Below, piece after piece: positions 23,846 through 36,154 of a stretch of DNA of 64,000 nt (positions are counted from its first letter, which is position 1; every line of letters begins with the position of its first letter). The stretch is taken from the NCBI GenBank assembly GCA_033819885.1, contig JAQYUZ010000001.1:620001-684000 (forward strand), in the 5' to 3' direction. The notes beneath the pieces are model-generated. The model saw nothing but the letters and a program-made list of their open reading frames with translations. It had not been told where the DNA came from and searched no databases. The stretch is from Microbotryomycetes sp. JL201 (taxonomy: Eukaryota > Basidiomycota > Microbotryomycetes). The translations under genes and the position numbers were made by a program.

Positions 23846-25399
23846 ATGAGCCAACTGCCGCCCGAGCTCAAAGCCTTGTCGCCGTACCTGGCGCGCGCCA
23901 AAGAGCTAGCCACGGTCGAGCCCGTCATCTCTTACTGGTGTGAGTCCGCGCATGACGGCCGCTGCAGTGTTTGGGCATGTCGTCATGCTCATGTGGGGGA
24001 ACGCCGCCCATGCATGCTGACAACACGACGCACAGGCACGTACTATGCCCTGCAGCAAGCAATAGAGATAGAGTCAAAGGATGCAGACAGCAACGCATAC
24101 CTGCTGTCACTCATGGACAAGCTCGAACAGGCCAGTCTGGCTCTGCCTTGGGTCCTGCAACGTATTGCAGTGTTGATCCTGACTCGACGCACGCAATTCG
24201 ACAACACAGATGAAGGAACAACTCAAGGACAAGGACACGGTGACAGACGACGCAGCAGCGTCCGCATATGTCGAAAACTTTGCCATCAAAGTCTTTGCCC
24301 AGGCCGACAATGAGGACAGGGCAGGAAAATCATCTCGGTGCGGAACTTGTATGACAGCTCTGCCACCGTATTTTCAGAGCTGATTTGCGCGTCTCGCGTC
24401 CGGCACGATTGCAGAATGACGGCTAAGAAGTTTCTGGCGGCTGCAAACTTTCTAGAAATCCTGGGCGTGTTTGGCGACATGAGCGGCGAAGTAAGGCAAA
24501 GTCTTCTTGAGACACGTCTCTCTCCTCAATGAACACAACCGTTCCCGCAGATTTCGGAAAAGATCAAATACTCCAAGTGGAAAGCATCCGACATTTCTAA
24601 GTCTTTGCGCGAAGGCAAAAAGCCGACACCGGGCCCAGCAGGAGGCTTGCCCGATACAGAACTTTCCGCCAGCGTCGCAGACGTCACAAAGGACGAGGCG
24701 AAAGAGCTGGCAAAAGAATTGGCAGAGCTGGGAACTGAAGAAGAGCGGGCAAAAGCGACCATGGGCGACGGCGCACCGGCTCAAAATACGCGCTCGGCGA
24801 AAGCGTCTGGTACCGAGTCGGCATCTTCCGCAAGCAGCTCATACTCGTTTCCGCAAGTGCCCGCGAGTGCACCTCTACCGAGCCCCGGACCGATCCCAGA
24901 AGAATATGACAACAGTCTGCAATCAACGATGCCGGTCAGCTTTGACAGCACTCACGTATCCGACAACAGTCAAAGCTCTTTTGCGCCTGATCGAGACGAT
25001 ACCTCGACACCTGTGCCGCCGACGACGCACCAGACCGCCGAGCTCGCGCCGCCACCACCGCACGAGCCAAACTCGTCAGGTTTCGCATCTGCCGTATTCC
25101 CTTCGGCTCCGTCTTCAATACCAAAGCCTACGGCTCCACCTGCGGCACCATCAAACCCCGTAGCAGCAAATATCCCGTCGCCATCGCCGGTTCCTAATGT
25201 CCTTTCTGAGCGAGCTGCACCCTCCACGCCATTACCGACAGCGACTGCGACAGCGGCAGCTTTACCCGACACGCTCGACCCTATGGTCGTCTCAAATATT
25301 CAAAAACATGCCAAGTGGGCCATCTCGGCGCTCAATTATGATGACTACGAGACGGCGAGAAAAGAGCTGAGGCTGGCATTGTCAATGCTCGGAGGTTAA
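23846..25399 (+). CDS. VTA1: Vta1/LIP5, cofactor of the ESCRT ATPase Vps4
   Basis: A cytosolic and endosomal protein that activates Vps4 in multivesicular-body sorting. The N-terminal MIT-like region reads MSQLPPELKALSPYLARAKE, TYYALQQAIEI, AYVENFAIKVFAQADNEDRA, TAKKFLAAANFLEILGVFGD and SEKIKYSKWKASDISKSLRE. A long Pro/Ser/Ala-rich disordered linker follows. The Vps4-binding VSL domain closes the protein: IQKHAKWAISALNYDDYETA, then RKELRLALSMLGG. Domain order and ends match the family exactly. Exons are short at the 5' end and the last exon is long. It converges on the aspartic protease gene with 84 bases between stops. Confidence 0.95.
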
Positions 25400-25483
25400 A
25401 ATATTCGGAATATTTTGCAATCGTGACCAGCAAGATTACGAGATGGCTTAGAAAAAAGTGTCTGTGAGAACTTTCTGTCGCGA

Positions 25484-27292
25484 TTAGGTCTGAGCGGCTT
25501 TTTTCGGCGAAGCGAACCCGATTCGAGCGGCGCCCATTTCGAAGATGGCGTATGTGTTTCGAATAAACGCGTCGCCGAGTACCCAGGCTCCAATCTTTAC
25601 GTCTTGGGCTGCGAGAGCGGGAACGCACCACTCTGAGCCAGTTTCGGTCAATCCGAGGTTCATATCTGGGTCAGGACGCAACCCGAACCAGTTAGAATCT
25701 GTTTGTACTCTGATCACGCAGAAAGGCACATGCCCGCCTGAGGAAACAAGTAAAGAAGACTCACATTTGCTGTCGACCGCAAACGTCCTCGAGCTGCTAC
25801 CAAAGGAAAACTCTGCCGTCCAAGTTTGGTTGCACCAGACTTGGTAGTAACCGTTCCTGAACGGTTTTGCCGAAGGCACTTGAGCATAAAACCTTTCCGC
25901 CTCGATCGTTGGCGCCAAGATGAGAGACGTGCCCGTGTCAATGACAAAGATTTGATCCTTGTTCGTCGTAAATGTCGTCGAGGTCGAATTTGACGTGTTG
26001 TTCGTCTCGGGTACAGTCAAATGCGTGGCACCTTGAACCATCCAATATGCTGGGACGGTCACGTCCGTGTATTCGATCGATCCTTCGTACAGATCGTGGT
26101 TCACGCCTCCGAGGTACAACTCGCCTTCGTCTCGATCACCCAGTCTAAATGCAAAGACATTGTCTTTGACAGACTGTTGCATGAACAAGGTTTGGAAAAA
26201 TGGTCGCTCGCCCATGTTTGAAATGATCGAGTACGCCATACCGAGCACTCCGTCCTGAGGATCATCGCTAATGGAAGCGGCAACCGTATCTGCCGCCGCA
26301 AAGTCTGAAAAATAGATCATCAACGATCACTGAACCGGTCGAATGTTTCAAAAATGAGACACACGCTGTTGCTCGGCAGTTAAATTGGCGACCGTGACTC
26401 GGTCAGTGTAGACTGGCCCGGCCACGCTCGAGCCGTCGGCATACGAAATGTTGAACTGGTCCAACGTTGAGTTCACTACAGTGGATGATGCGTTCGGGTG
26501 GAAAGCTTGGTGGCCGTTCCTTGCATTAGCTCCAGGAATCCCTTGTTATGCGTGGCGAGGGAAGTCAGTAAGTAGATGGGCAAAGCTCAATATGTAGAGG
26601 CGCTCACATAGGTCTGCTGAGCCCTAATTTGCTGATCAGTCAGCTCACTCTGTCGTCTTAGTCTGCAGATGTGTGTGTGTGCTTACAGTGTCAAAAATCT
26701 GTGCGTGTCGCCATCGGCTTCTTTAGTTGTCTGCCCAATCTCGAGGCAAGGCATACTCACGACGCTAAATGCCTGACCAGGAGTGCCAACTTCAACCTCT
26801 CCGGCCCACAGAACTTCGTCGTGATTGCGCAAAGGCGCTTGTTGACGACGCTGGTTTCGATTGTTGCTACCGCTAGGCCACTTCAAGCCGAGCGCCTGGG
26901 CCCAGTCATTCACCGCGCCTTGAGCTTGTTCGGTCAAAGTTTGCAATTGTTGGAATCCAGGAAGACAGTGACCTGTTCTTGAATGGTAGCGAAACGCGCC
27001 ACCTGTGTATTTGCTGCAATACTCCTGACAGCATCAACAGCAAGTCCGTTTCTTTTATATGCGCGTTTCCTTACTTTGTGACTGAAGACATTGCCACTTT
27101 GAGGTTGTCCAGATTTGCGACGGGTAAAGTTGCATGACTTGTCGTGGGCGCGTGCGCACTCGGACTGCGGCGTTGCAGCGGTACGCGGACGCGGTGGCCT
27201 GGCGATGGCAGTCGAGCAGGTCCGACAGGACTCGAAATGGCCAACGAGGCACACAACGCAGAGACGACGAGCAAGACAACCAAGCGCAGCAT
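25484..27292 (-). CDS. Secreted aspartic protease, pepsin family A1
   Basis: An extracellular or vacuolar endopeptidase. The start at 27292 gives a clear signal peptide (MLRLVVLLVVSALCASLAIS), then a basic propeptide. After the propeptide comes LWAGEVEVGTPGQAFSV, the usual strand before the first active site. Splicing restores IFDTGSADLWIPGANARNGH, with the first catalytic Asp in DTGS lying on a very short exon (about 12 bases before the next donor). The flap region is FNISYADGSSVAGPVYTDR. The second catalytic Asp is in FVIDTGTSLILAP, and AWVLGDAFIRNTYAIFEMG is the family C-terminal motif. Several NxT/S glycosylation sites occur (NNTSNSTS). Both active-site Asp are present, so it should be active. 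CACGTG lies about 180 bases upstream. Confidence 0.92.
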
Positions 27293-27611
27293 GGTTGGGC
27301 AGCGAAACGTATTCGAGCCGCGAGAGCGATTGACAAGGAGAAAATCACGGAGTGCAGTAGATGAATCTCGGACTCGGAAGAATGGAGAAGGCTAGTAACT
27401 GGCAAACTTGCATGAGGCACGCGCGAAGCTTTCTGCGCGTTTGACTGTTGCGCTAGCGAATCCGCAGTCAAATCACGTGACTATGTTGTCACAGGAGAGA
27501 CGCCGCGCAAACTTGTCCTTTCTTATTCGTACAACATGGTTCAACATGATTTCGTAGAAATGCTGCGCCATCTCGCTTGCCCCTCGTATGACACCTACGG
27601 ATTTGTCGGGG
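27293..27611. promoter_or_regulatory. Protease promoter region with a CACGTG site
   Basis: The 319 bases between the protease start and the chaperone stop contain no open frame I trust. A CACGTG core (27474-27479, context aatcacgtgact) lies about 182 bases upstream of the protease start and could bind a bHLH factor. The right part should hold the 3' end of the chaperone gene. Confidence 0.4.
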
Positions 27612-28295
27612 TCACCAGACTCGACACTGGTTGACCATGTTCATGACCTGACCGAACACTTCCCTCTCTTGCTCCGTCACTCGCGACTCGTCATACTCGT
27701 CCGTGCCAGAAGGTTTGAGAGCAATGGCGACAACGACAGGCTTTGACAAGCCTGCGACTGCGACCATGTCGTCGTCGGGGGCCGAGGTGGCGAAAATTAT
27801 GGCCCCGATCTGGGTCGCATACAGCTCGTGCAATAGTTCTGCTTTCTGCGACGGTGCGATGCCAAAGAGCGACAAGGTTGTGGATGACGGATGCGGTGGC
27901 GGCAATTGCGGAAACAAAGACTGCCGAGAGCTGTGTATTGGTGTGGGCAAGCCGGGAAGGGGAGGATTCACCTGAAGCTGTAGTGCGTAGTTCAAATTGG
28001 GGTTCAGCGCGACAGAACGCGCGGTTGCTTGGTCCTCGCGGGATACGCGCGCGCTCACCATGCAGCCTATCCGTCCCAACTGGGTGATCACGACGAGCAC
28101 TCTGTCGACAAAAGCTTGCACAATGACCTCAGTATGGTTGCCATCAATGACGCGGGCGCGTTGTGCTGTTCTAACGGCTGCTGGTGCAGCGGCTGAATGA
28201 CCATTCGGCTGCAGTCGGCCCTGCTCCAAGGAAGGCGGCAGCGTGTTTGGTGTACTGGACAGATCAAGATTGCTTGTGTCGAGCAGTGCAGACAT
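27612..28295 (-). CDS. Proteasome assembly chaperone 3 (PSMG3-like)
   Basis: A small chaperone that, with PAC4, helps build the 20S alpha ring. The core reads [20 protein letters not shown] and then [14 protein letters not shown]. The middle is Pro-rich ([11 protein letters not shown]). The end has [34 protein letters not shown]. The closing NQCRVW matches the CQVW end of animal PAC3. The first in-frame ATG is at 28295; the frame is open further upstream but begins without ATG. The protein is 227 aa if unspliced, longer than human PAC3 (122 aa) because of N-terminal and central inserts. It diverges from KAE1 across 84 bases. Confidence 0.75.
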   Translation of the reverse strand: MSALLDTSNLDLSSTPNTLPPSLEQGRLQPNGHSAAAPAAVRTAQRARVIDGNHTEVIVQAFVDRVLVVITQLGRIGCMVSARVSREDQATARSVALNPNLNYALQLQVNPPLPGLPTPIHSSRQSLFPQLPPPHPSSTTLSLFGIAPSQKAELLHELYATQIGAIIFATSAPDDDMVAVAGLSKPVVVAIALKPSGTDEYDESRVTEQEREVFGQVMNMVNQCRVW

Positions 28296-28379
28296 GACGG
28301 CACCGTGTGGACCTCGGGCAAGAGAAGCCGCAGCCGATCGCTCGGATTTGTACCACCTGCTAAACCCGGCCACGCCCCG

Positions 28380-30154
<1,775 letters not shown>

Positions 30155-30279
30155 TGTGAAGAGCCGAGGCGCGATCTAGAATGTGTTTTGCAGGTTTGCC
30201 TTGTTATTATATGTTGTGAAAGAAAAGCTGGCTTTACAAAGACGGTATGCCGCAGAGTTGGTATGTATGCGGGCGGGAA

Positions 30280-30878
30280 TTAGAACGGCGACGACGCCCC
30301 GAGCATGTGCCTGAGCATCTGAGGCGATGCATCAACTATTCTGCCGCGCACTGTCGGGCTGTTGAGGCGCTTGTGTGCCTCATACCTTTGTCGAAACAGC
30401 GCGAACGAACAATCAGTGGCGTGCCATGTCCGCATCACACGCTCACGCACCTGTGACAGCCTCCGAACGCCATATAATATGTCTTCTCATCTCTTCTGAT
30501 CCGAAAGATCTCGATAGGTGTAAATTCGTCACCTGCCTGAGGCATACGCGTCAATTAGTCAATGTCTTTGCCTGGTAATGAACCGCTTTGCACACGGACT
30601 TGAATATCTTGCATGAACCGTTGAACTTTTGACTCATCCAGAACTGATTGCAAAGGTCTATTGATGATGGCAAGGGGCACATCATGCACGGCTTGAGTTG
30701 AGCATTGCAGAACGCTCCTATGCGTTGTACCATCGGGTGCTGACGCGGAATGAGCGTTATCGCTCGGAGCCTGGACCATGACATAATCATCTTGCAGCCC
30801 TGTCATGCTCGCCCTGGTCGCAGCCGTGCGCGTGGACAAAGGGACGAGCCAAGGGCCTTGAATTGTGGGGCACTTCAT
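30280..30878 (-). CDS. SRX1: Sulfiredoxin
   Basis: ATP-dependent reductase that rescues over-oxidised 2-Cys peroxiredoxins. Three exons (30600-30878, 30451-30536, 30280-30385) give 156 aa in frame. The conserved entry is VHDVPLAIINRPLQSVLDES and KVQRFMQDIQ. The second exon carries the catalytic FGGCHR. The third gives YEAHKRLNSPTVRGRIVDAS, then LRHMLGASSPF. The active-site cysteine and ATP-binding residues are intact. The N-terminal 50 residues are not conserved, and a later ATG at about 30806 could be the true start. The first intron uses a gtccgt donor. The gene diverges from a LEA-like gene, giving a plausible stress-gene pair. Confidence 0.92.
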
Positions 30879-31055
30879 GCAAATGTTCGCAAGTACAATA
30901 GATGAGACGATATTATCGAGCCTCGTGAACGCATGACGGCCATGTCACCGATAATTTTCTCGAAAGACGTGGCGTCATGATTTCAGGCGCAACCTGCCGC
31001 CCGTTTCACCGCTCTGCCTCTTTTTCTCTCTCCAACACCCCAAAACATCACAGAA
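30879..31055. promoter_or_regulatory. Divergent promoter of SRX1 and the LEA-like gene
   Basis: A 177-base shared upstream region. It contains one heat-shock-element-like palindrome, TTCTCGAA (30957-30964), and a CRE/ACGT-like stretch gacgtggcgtcatga (30966-30980). A second TTCnnGAA (31217-31224) lies in intron 2 of the LEA-like gene. Binding is not shown; a lone TTCnnGAA is a common word. Confidence 0.4.
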
Positions 31056-32043
31056 AGTGAGCGCACGAAACGGAATTTGGGCATGGTGTGGATTTGACTA
31101 ACGTACATCTGGGGACAGTGTCATCTGATCTCTCTAACAAGGTTGGTAACGCAACAAACGGAGCCGTCGGCGATCAAACGCTTGTGAACGAAGGCAAGCA
31201 GAGAGATCTTTAGTCTTTCTGGAAAGAGCATCTTGGCTAACCAGACATGCTGTACTTCCTCTCCTCTGCCACCTGTCCGGTCGCCGCCAAACTTTCCGCC
31301 ATTTGTCGCTGTCTTGTCACGCTGATGGGTCATGTCGACATTACAGCCACCACTCTTGCTTCGCACACATTGCAATATGCCAAGGGCGTTGTCGGCATCG
31401 GCGGCAACAAGGGCGCAGAGTCGGTCGACGACGTAAAGTCGGGCGGCCAAAACTTGTCAACGCCCACGCTCGGATCCTTGGTGGGAGAGGCGCGCGACTT
31501 GGCCGCTCATGCCCTGCACTCGACCGCTGCCGTCATCGGTGGCGCGGCAGACCAGGCACAGGAGGCAGCCAGCGATGTTCAGGATTCTGCCCAGTCGGGC
31601 AAGCCTCAGGGCATTGTCGGATCGGCCCGCAACGCCGCCGCATCTGTTTTGACAACAGCTGAGAAGTAAGCAGGTAGAACCTACTTGCAGCTGGAATGAT
31701 CGAGTTGACACTTCGGGTCTGCTCTCTCTTCAGCTTGATCGCTACCGGCAAGGAGAAGGCCGACAACACGACTACGAACGATATCAAGCAGGGCGTGTCG
31801 GATGCAGCAAACGACGCGCAGAAGACTGCCAACTCGGCCGCCAATGACCTCGACAAAAAGTCGGGCGGCGCACTCTCTGTGCGTGTCTGTTCAAAGGATA
31901 CGATATCTGCCTCGGGCTGACACAATATTGCTGTGCAACAGGATGCACAAAAGACAGCGTCAAACCTGGCCAACGATGCTCAAAAGACGGCCTCCAACTT
32001 GGCCAATGACGCGCAGAAAAAGATCAATGAGGCGACCAAGTGA
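31056..32043 (+). CDS. LEA-like repeat protein, probable stress protectant
   Basis: A small hydrophilic helical protein with repeats like late-embryogenesis-abundant proteins. My model has five exons (31056; 31119-31193; 31347-31665; 31734-31878; 31942-32043) that sum to 213 aa in frame. The A of ATG ends exon 1 and TG opens exon 2, giving MSSDLSNKVGNATNGAVGDQ. The second intron must be GC-AG in this model. The C-terminal half repeats DAQKTAsNLAND or close variants (DAQKTANSAAND, DAQKTASNLAND twice, DAQKKINEATK). Exons 3-5 are well supported. The first two exons are inferred from phase, splice sites and LEA-like composition. A simpler model would start at ATG 31325 or 31247. Function is inference from composition. 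Confidence 0.65.
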
Positions 32044-32148
32044 TCCCACCTCCCAAACATACTGTAGACAAGTCTCTCGCTAGCTTTTTTGTAATGCTCA
32101 GTGCCAATCGATAGAATACAACACGCTGCGTCGCCTTGCATCGGAGGC

Positions 32149-35100
32149 CTACTTGCGTCGTCCTCCGCCCTTCTTGCTCTTCTTGGCAATCCTCTTCTCT
32201 GCCCTCGCCTGCTTCTTCATGATCGGATCGACGATCTTGTAGCGACCCTTGACACCCTTTGGACGACCCTTGATGCCCCTGTTGGCTCCCCTCGCTACAA
32301 CTAACTTTGTCTCCTTCTTTGGTTGCTTTGCCGCCGCCGCCTTTGCCTTGCTCAAGACTTTGGCGATGCTCTGAGCCTTTTCCTTTTCAGTCAACCCACT
32401 GTCTTCGTTGTCATTAATGCCTTGAGCCTTCTGTCTCATCTTTTCTGCCCTCCTGATCGTCCTCATCTTTTTCCTGGCTTTGGCTTCGGCAACCTTTTTG
32501 ATCGGACGGGCGTTCAAAGCTCTCATCTTTTCGCGAATCGCGGCGACGGCTTCCTTTGTAACGGGCACGTTGTTGCGGAAATGTTTGCGCTCATCGTCAG
32601 TGAACCATGAAGGCAAGTCGTCGCCACCGACATTGAAAGCGTGTCGGTTGAAACCTTCGTTGATCAATTCCGTCTTTGTTCGCTCGCGGTTGACGAGCTG
32701 TTGGGCGAGCGTCATGGCTTCGGCGGTTGTTAAACCGAGTTCTGTGAGAACAAGGTTGACATCAGCAAGACTGTAAGCTGGACCAAAAGATGAACGGACT
32801 GACCGTCGATACGCTTCTGCTTTTCCCGTTCTGCCTCGACCTGGGCATCGAAATCGGCCTCGTCTTCCATGTCAGAGTCTTCGTGGTGTGTCTCAAACGC
32901 TCCCTCAAAGTCGTCGTCAGATTCTTGCTCAGCAAGCTCGTCATCCTCTCCAGACATCTCAACGTCGCTTCCGAAGATAGCCGAAGGATCCTGTTCATCT
33001 TCGCTGTCCTGAGCCTCGCGTTCATCTTCGGATGACATGCCGCCGTTCATGAGCTTGTCAAGACCTGGCATGCCCTTGAACACGGGTTGATCGAACCACA
33101 TCTTGGCAGCTCGTGATTTGACGTCGTCGTCTCCTGCCGTCTCCTTCTTGAACTTGGTCAACAGCTTGCCCTCCTGCGATTCTCCATTGTGATTGTATTG
33201 TGCGGGCGTCATCTTTTTGCTCTTGACCGAAACTCGCGGCAGATCGATTTCCGACCCGCTGTCCGAATCGCTGTCGTCTTCATCGTCCGATGGCATTGGG
33301 GCCGGATCACTGTCGACATCTTCTTCTTCCTCATCCGAACCACCTTCTTTGATGCCGCCCCACTCGCCGCCTTCTTCGGCCATGCGTTTTCGTCTCTCTT
33401 CCTTGACCTTGTGCTTGGCGTCTCGATCCGACTTTTCCTGCTGGTACTGCTCATAAGCCGCATCGAGACTCCGTTCGAGCCGCAAGGCTCGCTTGGCGGC
33501 GTCGTCCATATCGCTGTCATACTCGTCGTCATCGTCAACCTGATCGACAGCAGGCGCTTTCCGCCTTTTGTGCGCTGCGTCATCTTCATCAGACTCGTCG
33601 TCTGACGCTTCGTCGCCGTTCAAAGCATCCGCGCCGCCACGCACACCACTCCTATAAGTGTTTCCTTCGACTTCGCCCAGATCAAACATGTCTTTGTCAT
33701 CAATACCATCCTGACGTTCGAGACCAACGTCCATCGGAGTGACCATGTTCAGTTGCATTTTCTGAACTTCGCGGGCCTTCTTCTCGTTAGCTTTGCGTCG
33801 CTCACGTCGCTTGCGATGCAATTCCTCTTGCGTGAGCCGGTCGAGCTCTTGATTGATTTGTTCTTCTTCGTCCATTGATTCAACTTCAGCTTGCTCTGTG
33901 TATTCTTCAGTCTCCTGAACTTTGACGTCGAGGCCAAGCTATATTGGAATGCCCCAACGGTTAGTCGTCAAATAGCTTCCAACTCATTTCGACAGAGGCT
34001 CTCACATCTTCACGGATAGCCAAACGCCACTTGAGCAAGTTTTTGAAATCCTTCTTGCCAAGAACCTTGAGATCGTCGACACAGGCTTTGATCTCGCCCG
34101 TCGTTAACGGATGCTTCGCGAGCCTTGAATCGAGTTAAGGGACACGTTTCAGTCTCTGAGCAGACGCAAAATCGACACAGTGCACTCACTTTTTGTCCTC
34201 GTCCGTCGTCCACTTCATCTGACCGAACCGTCCGAGCACACCGATCGGATCCGCGCTCTTGATGAACTGAGACACGGTGCACTCCTTGTGCAAAGTATAA
34301 TCGCCTTCATCGTAACCATCCCTGTTGCGCCTCTTTTTGTCCGGTTGAAACACGTTGACAGTCGTCGGCGTCAACTTCTTGCTCGTCGACGCCTCTGCCG
34401 CCGCGTCGTCACCTTCGAGCAAGACGGTGTCTGCAGCTTTTGCCACGTCAAGGTCCGAAAAAACGTGTTTGGCGTTCAACAATTTTGGGTCGATCTTTGC
34501 TGGCGCCAAGTAACCTTGACAGACGACAAAGATCTCGGCGGAAACGTTACGGGATGAAGGAGGTTTGGTCGCCTCGACCTTGGTGAACAATTGGTTGAAA
34601 ACCCACATCAACGAGTTGTAATCTTTTGATCTGAACACTTTTGTGCAAAATGTTCCGCCAGATCGCAGGAACTCTGTGGCGAGTTTGAGCGATGCGAGCA
34701 CGAGCTCGACTTGGGTGAATGCGTCTTGTACCCAAGCGGCACCAACATTGGGTGCGCCATCGTGCAAGACCCTATTTCAGATGGGATGCAAGTGAGTAAC
34801 GATATGCCGAGCGAAGCAATGCACAGGTCGGCGCGACTCACACGTCCGCCTTCCAATCCTTCATCTCGACCCTGAGTGACCTCCTGCAGCTCTCTGTCGT
34901 AATATCCTCCTGCAGGGTGATACATCTTGGAATCGGCTTGATTGGAGCCAAATCGACACCGATAATGAGCGAGTTTGAGGGCATATTCTTCGCTGCCACT
35001 TGCAGCCAGCCTCCAGGAGCGGCACACAAATCGATGACGCATTTCGCGTTGGCGAGAAAGTCATACTTTTTGTTGATTTGAACAAGCTTGTACGCTGAAC

Positions 35101-35513
35101 GGGCGCGGTAGCCTTGTTCTCTGCAAAATGCCATGTCAGCCAGGGCGCAGGATCTGTTTGTGGCGTCGCATCCTCACTTGGCAAGCTGGTACCTGTTGGC
35201 ATCAAGACAAGACAGTCAAATTCAGCGCTTGCGTCTTTGTCGACTGTATAAGCACTCGAAAGCGCTGACCATTTGTCGAGACGACCTGCAAAGCAACGAC
35301 GAAAGCCGTCAGCGCGTGCCGAGGATTGCGATCGAAGGAGGCTGTAGCTCACCCTTGGCCGTCTTCTTCTGCGCCTTCTTGGCCTGCAACGATGATGCGA
35401 CAATGTCAGTGAGTCGAGCTGCCGTGGCACAAGGAAGCGCGCGTCCGGCTTCGGCGCCGAGGCAGAGTGTGCGCGACAACACGCGCCGAGCGAGCGAGCA
35501 GAGGCCTCACCAT
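32149..35513 (-). CDS. SPB1: Spb1, 27S pre-rRNA 2'-O-ribose methyltransferase
   Basis: A nucleolar SAM-dependent methyltransferase that modifies the 25S A-loop and is needed for 60S assembly. The N-terminus, rebuilt across four short exons, reads [19 protein letters not shown] and then [20 protein letters not shown]. The SAM motif is [17 protein letters not shown]. Catalytic K-D-K-E tetrad regions are visible ([40 protein letters not shown]). A long coiled-coil and acidic middle follows, then the Spb1 C-terminal domain ([60 protein letters not shown]) and a basic tail [11 protein letters not shown]. The first coding exon is only the ATG (35511-35513), with its intron starting straight after. 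Confidence 0.95.
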
Positions 35514-35732
35514 TGTCGTGCTAGTCCTGAATGGACTGTTGCACGCAAGTGGAAGCCGGTGGACCTTTCGCCGGGAAACGCATCAGCGGACTGCGATCTT
35601 TTTGAACTTTTTGGCATCGACAGGAGGTTTCGAATTTGGCAAGCGAGATGGATAGTCAAATCAAAGGAAGATAGCCAAATTTGATCTAAATAGGCCCTTT
35701 CAGGCCGTCGAACGACATTTCTCAGCCACGAG

Positions 35733-35738
35733 CACGTG
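35733..35738. promoter_or_regulatory. CACGTG box upstream of SPB1
   Basis: The core lies inside the 12-base word gcacgtgacctt (35732-35743). It is about 220 bases upstream of the SPB1 start codon. The same 12 bases occur at a matching distance upstream of THG1. CACGTG is the binding core of Cbf1-like bHLH proteins in fungi; the binding protein here is not known. Confidence 0.45.
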
Positions 35739-35849
35739 ACCTTTCAAAGCAAAAAAAAAAAACTACAGATTTTTTTCTGCAGGTCTCGGACATGATTTGA
35801 TTAGTCTCCTAGAGGGGCTACTCCCTGAACCCTTTCTTCCTTCCATGAT

Positions 35850-35890
35850 GAGCCCCGGCGTTCGCAAACCCGGGTATCTTGCCGGGGCTC
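35850..35890. repeat. Perfect 10-bp inverted repeat (hairpin)
   Basis: The arms gagccccggc (35850-35859) and gccggggctc (35881-35890) are exact reverse complements around a 21-base loop that itself holds cccggg. The GC-rich stem would be very stable in RNA. It lies about 265-305 bases upstream of the pantothenate kinase start. Confidence 0.85.
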
Positions 35891-36154
35891 TCCTCGACAA
35901 AGTCCGCTTTGACTACCGACGACAGTTCTCAGCGATTCCGCGCACGACACGAGTGACTTTGATCTGACAAGAAGGCCGGCCCAGGATACTCTATCGACGT
36001 CTTTGTGCGCTGGAGACGATACCGACTCCCACCGACTTTCGCTTCGGTCGCCTGACCTGGTCATCCGAGCGCGCCGACATCTGCCAAGCTGTGCATGGAC
36101 CTACAGTCTAGTCGGCACAAACGCTGAGCAGAATTGGCCTTTCAAGGCAGCAAC

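Larger units (their letters stand above)
35514..36154. promoter_or_regulatory. Divergent spacer of SPB1 and pantothenate kinase
   Basis: At 641 bases this is the longest gene-free stretch. It holds a CACGTG site (35733-35738), a run of 12 A (35751-35762) and a perfect 10-bp inverted repeat (35850-35890). No open frame looks coding. It should contain the SPB1 promoter on the left and a long leader or promoter for the kinase on the right. Confidence 0.5.

Noticed and set aside
31247-31346. Signal-peptide-like start MLYFLSS for the LEA-like protein
   Set aside because: It falls inside the intron of the phase-consistent five-exon model and would add a Cys-rich hydrophobic stretch unlike the rest of the protein; kept only as an alternative.
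35840-35970. Box C/D snoRNA
   Set aside because: A box-C-like atgatga and a ctga are present, but the terminal stem is weak and no guide stretch could be assigned, so it is kept only as a hairpin finding.
36134-36154. Upstream start for pantothenate kinase
   Set aside because: It would begin at TTG; the first ATG at 36155 is preferred.
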